From NCBI RefSeq assembly GCF_965363235.1, contig NC_134838.1:7135001-7199000 (forward strand): a stretch of DNA of 64,000 nucleotides. Reading direction: 5' to 3'. This DNA is from Mytilus galloprovincialis (Eukaryota > Mollusca > Bivalvia > Mytilida > Mytilidae). The notes beneath the pieces were generated by a model. The model was not told the DNA's origin, ran no database searches, and saw only the letters and a program-made list of their open reading frames with translations. This document shows positions 13,301-22,300 of the stretch, piece after piece. The position numbers and the translations under genes are program-made. Every line of letters starts with the position of its first letter. Position 1 is the stretch's first letter.

Positions 13301-16300
13301 CCCTGAAAATAGCCGTTTTAGACCTAATTAGATAATCAAGTCTGTAAATAAACACATTGAAATGTAGTTATAATGTATAACCTTGATACCTGTAAAAAAA
13401 TTCACTTTTAGCATATAAGGGGAAGGGGGGGGGATGCTTTAATCGTATTACATGTTTAGCAATTAGCAATCTAGCAAATGAAAGTTGATACTCTTTAAGG
13501 GGTACAAGAACCACATCACAAAAGTTTCCCAATTCCTTCTGTCTTTGTAACAATGCAGAGTATCTGATTACAGTAATATAAATTGGAAATGCTCAAATGC
13601 TTTTGTTATGAATTTTCATTCCATTCTTATATATAGAATGAAAATTTGCTTTGACAAATAAACAATGATGAACACACAAGTAGAAATCAAAGTCCATGTT
13701 TTGTAACAGAATGAGAAATCTAAAAAACTTTATAGTCTAAAAAAATAAAACATATAAAACAGAAGAGGATGCAGATTTTTTTTTATAGATATTATTCTTG
13801 CAAGTTTTGTACCATTTGAAGTGTAAACTGTAGGAGATCTTGCAATGACAAACTTTCCTATATATGTAGAAATGGAGAGTTATGTTTGACCATGGGAAAC
13901 TAACATAGGATAGAATATAGTTTGTCAAAAGAAACAGTTGTTTTTGGACCAAAAAAATCAAAACTCAATTTCATTGGCATCAATTTTAGACTAAATTTGG
14001 CAAAATCCTGACTTGCATTTGAATAGAAATAGTGCACAACTATATGCATATACAGGAGGTACATTTTGTGTTCAGTGTAGATAGGAGGATGTATTGTAGT
14101 ATTCCCATATAAAACATGAGTTAGTTTTGTTATTAATCAGGTACACATCTTCTTTGTAAGTAGATCACACAAGCTGTATATTACTGATCTAAAGCTTATA
14201 TAGAAATAATAGACTTTATATAAATACATTTTACCACAATATAGTGTTATTGTGCTGATGCAGTGTAAAGCAATCACCAATCAATCAATTATATAAACAA
14301 AGTTTACATGGAATCAAACAAATCAGTTAATTGACTAGGATTGTCAGTGTTCCAACCAAAGGTTGTTGGTTTTCTTAGGAAATTGAAAGTGGTGTTTAAA
14401 ATAAATAAATAAAAACAAAGCATATCCACTTACTAAGTGACACAGTGGGCCTGTTATGTTAATATTGGTAGTAATGCACATTCATTTCATTGGTCAACTA
14501 ATATATGACATATTAACACAGTTTATATCATTCAACATCATTGTTATTTTTGATAGATGTTCTTTTGTTGCTTATAGTTTATATCAAGCTTTTAGTGTTG
14601 TACAGAACAGTTTTGTGTGATCAGGAATATCCAGTTTCAGTTTTGGGATTCATGATATTTATTAGTTGTACATTGAGGCTTTAAAAAAGTCTAGACTAAA
14701 GTCATATGTGACATGTGGAAGCTGATTTGCCTGATAATTAATATATTAAGTAATTATAAAAAGGATATAAAATTTGAAGACAGGAGACAACAGATAACTT
14801 CAGTTTTGGGTCACCAGACACAACTTTTCTCAATAGATACTTCAGTTCAACTGTTGTTTTGTTAAACAAAACGTCAAAGTCTGCCACGTCAATTTTTTTT
14901 ATGTGAACTTTTAAAGCTCTAACCAGTGATACTTTTCGAAAAACTGATGTTGTTGTCATTAATATTAAGGGGTAAGACAGTCAAAATTTTAGAGCCTTAA
15001 TGTGAAATTTGTCTGGCCTGCGCTTTAATACAATTTGCAGACAGCAACCACATTTACTATTTGTATAAAGATTTAAATTTCGGAAGGCAGAAGAACTGCA
15101 TACATCATAACTTGTATAAAGATGTCTTATGTTACAAAGTTTTTAGTTGGCTGTCTGTTGTTCTTATCAACAGATATTTTTGTGTTCAAGAATCTGGTTA
15201 GTCAATGTTATGAAAGATGTTCTCGGGTTTTATTTTTTAACTCTAATATTCAATTGAGCGTCCCAAAATTTCAGGGTTCAAGAAACCATATTGCCACCCA
15301 GGTAAATGCATATATTATTTGAATTTTCTGTTGCAAAGAATCTAGATTGAAATAGATCTGACATTATGAATTGCATGAAATATATTATATTTGTCTTGAA
15401 ATGAATTTGTCTCCAAGCATGTTATTAGAGCTGCATTGTTCCAATGTTTTTTAAGCTTTGAACTGATACACATAAAATAGCCATTATATTAAAAATACAT
15501 TTCTTTAGAAGCTATCATAAAATCATTTTATTAACTTTAGTTATATGTATTACATTTATATCTGCTGTCTCTGAGAAACAAATATTAACAATTGTTTACT
15601 TTAGATTTATTGTGTATTTCTATAAGGCTGGTAATCTGCTTGTAAATAATCTCTGACATACGCAAAACTGGAAATGCTCTCAATATTCTTTTATAATATA
15701 CTGTGCCGCATGGTTTAATTATCCAGGTTTAAATATAAAAGAAGTCTTAATCTTTTTTTTAGATAATGAAAGGTTTAAAAAATTTTAAATATCTTGTTTT
15801 TGGTTGAAAAAAACCCACACATGAATGCAAAATAAGAGTTAACTGTAAGTGCTACAATAGAAAAACTAAAGGCTCTTTGCTTTCTATGTACATTCTTCAA
15901 ACACATATTGAACTAAGAGGACTTTTTGATTTTCAAGGTTTTAAGTGAAAACATTAAATTGAAAGATGAAGTTTCCTGCAAAGTGTGTTTGTCTTTCTAT
16001 GAATACTTCTGGTATCTTGGAGTTTTATCACACGTGGTAAACATTTGTTAATAAGGCAAAGAATGGTATAATTTAATGCTCTCTCTATCCATTCAGAATG
16101 CATGTTTTTTTGGATGATCATTTATATGAATGAAACTTTAAACAAAACTCATCAGCTTTGACATTAATATCTTATTTTATGTAACATAGAATTATAGATT
16201 TAGTTTTGTTTCATGTATAGCAGTTTAAGCTACTATAAAATAGTAATTGATCTTGATTTAGCAAATTTTGGTTATGTATGATAAAACTTTAAAATATAAT

Positions 16301-19300
16301 CCAGATATGTTAAGAACTAGCTATGTACTTATTTTAATAATTTCTATAACATTAAGAAATAAGATGCTGAAAGAAGAAAGAGGTAAAGCTGTGCATGTTA
16401 CATGTGATATACAATAAACTAGTCTATTGTTGTTCTTATTCTAGAAATTAAAAGTTGTTTTTTTTTTCTATTAAGGAAACACCATTCTTGATCTAGATGA
16501 TACATTCAAAATCTACAAATAAATAATGTACAATTAAGATCACTGGTCATCAATATGTATGTAGTTATATTATTATAATATATTTTCTATTAAGTTGAAC
16601 AGATTTCAGGGTTGTTTTAAAACATTGTTTGTCTAATTCTTTTTCTTGAAATAAGATGCATAGTTTTAACTGTTTCAATTTCAGAGTTGATGTTGGACCA
16701 GATATTCCCTTGCATGTGATCAGGACTAGGGTTCCAGAAAGAATTTCAGGTACACCTGGAATGGCTAGAATCCCTGTTTTTATAAGACGTGAAGTTAAAC
16801 CAAACCCTGCTCTAATACAGAAGAAGAAAAGAGAGGCAGTTTTTGACCAATTATGTGACAGTGCCAAGGATTTCTTTTGTTGTAAAATATGTAAACAGAA
16901 TAAAAAAGAAGGAAGTTTGGATAAACGGTTTGTATTATTATTTCTTTGAAAATAACTTTTACCACGTATACCATGTATACTGAAATAAAGAAGTTCATTT
17001 AAAGATATATTTTTCCACAAAATTCAACACTAATACAGCTTTGAAACAAAAATGGATAAGTCATAGTTATACTAAAATAGTCTTGTTGTTTTAAAATTTA
17101 AACATGATGTTAATATAATAATTAGAAAATGTGGTATGACAACACTCCAGAAGAGACCAAATGAAAAATGTTTTTTTTATGCCCTCGCTATAAAAGGGAC
17201 ATGAAGTTTAACCCTTGTTAATCTGTACATTGGTATCATATCCCAAAATTAGTTTCCATTCTCCAACTTTGACTTAACCAAAGGGTTTGAAACTTTTACA
17301 CAAGGCTTATTACCACAAAACGCATATCTCTTTTGAATTTTGGTGCGGACACTCATGTCATGTACCCTTTATTAAGAAAACAGTTGCTTAATTTTCAGTT
17401 TCCCCACTATCTTTATTGCTTTGTTTGTAAAGACTGTATAAAGAATACTACTTTAAAAGCTGGATGTGAAATTCCACTTATCAAATAACAGCAGGTTGCA
17501 GGTTACTTCCATGATCAAGATGATAGACAATGTAATAAAATATTAGAACCTGTTTATTTTCATTTTGATAATATGTTCAATCATATAATATTGTATGTTT
17601 CAGACCCTATTTTTCTTACTTCATCACCTTTGTACAAGTAGTTATAATGATAGCAGCTGTGGCAGTTTATGGATTTGCTAGACCTCACTATAGTAAAGTG
17701 GAAGATGAACAACTGGTAAGATTAAGGGATATTTTGTGATGGATTCCTGTTAAATATAAATAAATTCACAATCATGATAGTTCATTGTGAAATGAGATAG
17801 AATTAAATATATGTTGACTTTTATATTGGGATGTTGAAGAAGTATTTTCACCATTTTATAGTTATCAACAAATAACAAGAACAACAATTTGTTTGTTATG
17901 TTTGTAGGATAAATACGTAGAATTTTTTTCAGTGACTGTCTCATGGAAGTAATTACAAATCATTACAAATTAAGGTATTGTAGTCATGGCAGTGTATGGT
18001 CAGTGGCTGTATATCACATAAAAATACACAGTCAATACATTAAATGCATAAATACAAATTAAATAGCATTGTCTTCAATTTTCAGGTTTTGAAACCATCT
18101 TTATCCATTGAGCTGGTTAGAAAGTCAGAGTTTGGAAACATATGGCTAGGACCAAGACAGGTACATCTTCTACTTTTTTGAGACAACATAGATATCAATT
18201 ATTTATTATTCAACAGAGTCTCTTTAGTAAATATATATATTTAGAAATCAACAGTCTCTGAATTTCATGCTTCTAACGTGCTTTTCTGGATTTTCCTTCA
18301 TCAGGAACCCTCAAAGCTCAATATTGAAAGTCGAGGATGTATAGGAACCAAAACAGTTGAAGGGCCATATGACCAAAAAGGAGCTTAATATTAACAGCCA
18401 AATTTATCTTAGGTCAACCTTGCCTGAGGAAGTTAAACCTTATTTTTTGATACTTGTAAATGTGAAAAGTGTAAAAAATCTGGGAGTGTTATAAAATAAA
18501 ATGTTTCCTTTTAGGATGACTTGATTCATCTTGGTGCCAAGTACTCTCCATGTATGAGAAAAGACCCAAATCTTGTCAAAGTATTAAAAGCAGATAGAGA
18601 AGAAGAAAGAACTTCTGGGTGTTGTGTGAGGGACGATGGGGCTGGATGTGTTCAAACTGTAGAATCTCAATGTAGTGTAAGTACAAATGTATAAGGACAT
18701 GCTTAAACTCGTTAATATTCTAGAATCTCCCATGACCTGTAAAAACTCTATGGATTCTTACAGGACATGTTTAATCTCTATAATTAATGTAGGATAAGTA
18801 TCGGGACATGTTCAGACTTGCGAATCAGTTATAAACAAGAAACCAGTTTGACTGGAGCACAAATCTTCCCCTTTAATGTTTTGTGACTTTATTAAAAGTT
18901 CCAAATTGACAACTCAGATATAAGAATTGTGTTTAAAATGTTATGATTTTCTGGTTAACAAATGTTATAACTTAATATATGGTTTTATGATTACAGAATT
19001 TGATATCAACCTTTGTGAAGTGGAATAAAACCAAACCATCGAGCTTAGGATTTACATCTGGTGCTGTGTGTGGACAAGATCCTAAGTAAGTTAATAGTGG
19101 AATCATTCTTTACTCTGCTTAAAATATACTCTTGATTTATTAGTTGTGAAAGCTAGTAAAAGGAACAGTGCATTCATATTAATAAACCATTAAACAGTTT
19201 TATTGAATGAATTCTATCAATTAGTGCTTGGGTCTCTTGCGGCTGTCATACAGATATGGTGTTCTGTAATTCATCAATTTTGTTTTTAGTCCACTAACAA

Positions 19301-22300
19301 CGAAATCGAAGGGAAATTTAGGTTTGCACACTGTCCGTCAAATCAGTTTTCACACTTTTTTTGTCATGCTTGAAGATATTGACTTGATATTTGTTGTAAA
19401 GTTTACACCATGACAAGTAAAAGATCAAGATAGAATTTTGTTCCAATACAAAGAATTTTTAACCAGTAGGGGACTATGTATTGCCATGCAATACTCACAG
19501 AATGCTTGTTGATTTCAAGGAGGATGCCTGATCTTTGAATACTGTCTATATATTATTTTATTCAGAATATTAATATATTATGAGGTTGTAGGATAATGAC
19601 CTTTTTATATTGTACACAGTAGAATATTATATTACACAAAATTGTGAGAGAAGTTAATCTTTAATGTGGAAAAAAGGTTGCCAAACTTTCAAAATTTCAT
19701 CAAAGGTTAATGATATTAATGTCATATATATATCAGTCAGGATTCTACTTCTTCAAAAATTATCTCCCCATTATGCCAGTTCATTTTTACAATCGTAGAA
19801 ATGGAAGCCATTGTAGTGATGACGCGCTTTAGCTCTTGAAAACAAATAAATTTATCCACATAGCCCCATTGTGATCCTTATATGTCAGTTGCATTTTAAA
19901 AGACAAATGTATCTACTAGCTTATGAGCATATAAAGTTGATGTTTTCATCTGCATTGAGTCAACTTAAAACTATTGTCTGATCGGTTGTCAGGTGGAATT
20001 TTTCGAATATTCATAAATATTTTTTTTTTTAAATCTAATTAAATATTTCGAGGAAGGGCAGACTAAAAAAAATTCAGTGGTTGAAGATTATAAACCCTAA
20101 TTATCACTAAAAGAAAATTACGTTTTTTTGAAGATTTGCATTTTTACCATCCAACTTAAGACTGTTGCCAAGTACTTTTAGTAAAAATTAGCTATTCAAA
20201 CACACCTACACCGTTTTGGTGATTCATTAAAAAGGTATTTCACTTGACCCATATATTTCATCTTTTAGTACTGTGAAATTCTTATGTTATAAAGTAAACC
20301 TGTATCCTTGATATATAAAAATGATAGAATCTGAAGCGAGATGATGTATCAAATACTCTTGCTTTATACGTTTCCAAGACGAAATATTCAACTCAAACAC
20401 GCCCTTACATAAAAAGGTACACTCAATTTTCTCTTTTCGATACGATTGTTACCCATTTTTTGGGAATTTTTTCTTGAGTCACATAATGGAAGGGCAGACA
20501 TGAAAATTACTGAACTAAAAGATTGATATTTCTCCATCTGTGGTAATTATTTTTTTTAAATCAGAGGTTAAGCATTTTCTACATCCAACTTAACAGATAC
20601 CCATGTCGTCGACTTGATATCTAATTGTTCTGCTTAACTTTGTTAAAGATAAATTGAAAACTTATGCAAATGGTGTTTTAAAATAAAATACTTCGTAATT
20701 GAGCTGAAAATCTTCATTATACCCCCGCTTTCAAAAAAAGGGGTATACTGTTTTACCTCTGTCTGTCCTTCCGTCAGTCCGTCAGTCCGTCCGTCCCATG
20801 AATATTTTTCGTCACATTTTTCTCAGGAACTGCACTACCAGGATTTCTGAATTTTGGTTTCAGGCTTGATATAAGTCAGCTATACTGTGTGATGCGTTTT
20901 CAGTTTTATCACTCGACAACTTCCTGTTTACCGAACACTTGTATCATTTTTACACCTGATAGCCAAGTTGAAAATTTTCGTCACATTTTTCTCAGGAAGA
21001 ACACTACCAGGATTTCTGAACTTTGGTTTCAGGCTTGATATAAGTCAGCTATACTGTGTGATGCGTTTTCAGTTTTATCACTCGACAACTTCCTGTTTAC
21101 TGAACACTTGTTAGTGCGGTGACAGAAGTGTAAAAAGTCGTCTAGATCTCGAGTTTAATCTCCCCAAATAACACACGGCTAAAAATGGTCTTAACTTAAA
21201 GAAAAATATGTCTTCTTTAGTTTTTGCCCTGTCGTCAGAATTTCGTACGGTCACTTTTTTCTAAAAAGTCGTTTTAATGACTGGTAGTATATTGGAGAGT
21301 TTCAACCCCCCTTTTTCAAAATCAAAACATGTGTATGTTTGCTTACATTTAATTGAAATAGTTTTTCCTGAAGCTATTTTTATATGTCAAAATATTCCAT
21401 TCAGTATTTTATTTTCTTCTAATCTATAAAATTTGCGAAGTTTAGACTATTTGAATTGAGGTAATTTTAATTGCAAATTCAGACTCAAACTTTAGTTTCC
21501 TCTTCATAGTAGTAATAAAAATTATCCCATAATATTTTAAGCATATAATATTTAATAAAACTAATTAGTGATAAAAATTTCGGAACCAAAATATGAAAAA
21601 AACCTTAAGAAATCAATGGAAAAAGAATAGAGTAAATATCTTCAATTTCAACACGGAACTCAATCACTTGCCTTCCGTCACATTTTGTGTATTAGTCAAT
21701 AATTTGAAAATGCATACAGCCAAGACTATTCTCAGGAAATGGCACCAGAGAAATTGTGGAAATGCTAAGCAATTGTTGAGGCAATCGTTTTTGTTTTACT
21801 CCTTTTCATTTAGGATTGGCTTTACAAATGTACCATGAGTTTGGTTCAAAACATCTTGTTGAAACATTGAATGCCAATGGATTTTATGCTTCTTAAAGTA
21901 AAGTGCGACGCTATCTAATGTGTTGCCAACCATGAAATTGAGCGAATTCAAGATAGTGCGTACGTCTCGTATAATGTTTCCCCAGCATCTTTGCAGACAA
22001 GCATATGGATGTCATCACACCTTCCTAAACCCCCTTTTAGATCTCTTTTAAAATCTTGGATGAATTGATAGGGATGGTTTGAAGCTGGTATTTTTTTTAG
22101 GAACAAATGTGTTCGGACTTCCTACAATACCTTGTCTGTACTTGTAAAGAAAAACTCAAAATAAAGTGTTTGCTTTGAGCAGAACCTGTCATGTGCAGAC
22201 CTGTGGCCATGAGTGAAATGTGTAGAATTATTAAAACATGTCTTGTGACGGTTGATGAAAATGAAGATGATGGAGATAACGGTTGGTTTGGTATAAAGCT

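Larger units (their letters stand above)
6695..15274. other. Long intron or intergenic stretch with repeats and no recognised exon
   Basis: This lies between iRhom exons. I see SINE fragments, a MITE, the hairpin at 10739-10821 and a 32-bp tandem duplication. Short open frames such as the minus-strand ones at 13368-13553 and 14738-14959 have no recognisable domain. Confidence 0.55.

Noticed and set aside
14738-14959. 73-codon minus-strand frame beginning [20 protein letters not shown]
   Set aside because: Protein-like composition but no domain, no splice context and no second copy; kept out of the gene list.
15122-15322. 66-codon frame that looks like a signal peptide plus short chain
   Set aside because: Hydrophobic start is suggestive, but there is no family match and it overlaps the better-supported microexon in another frame.
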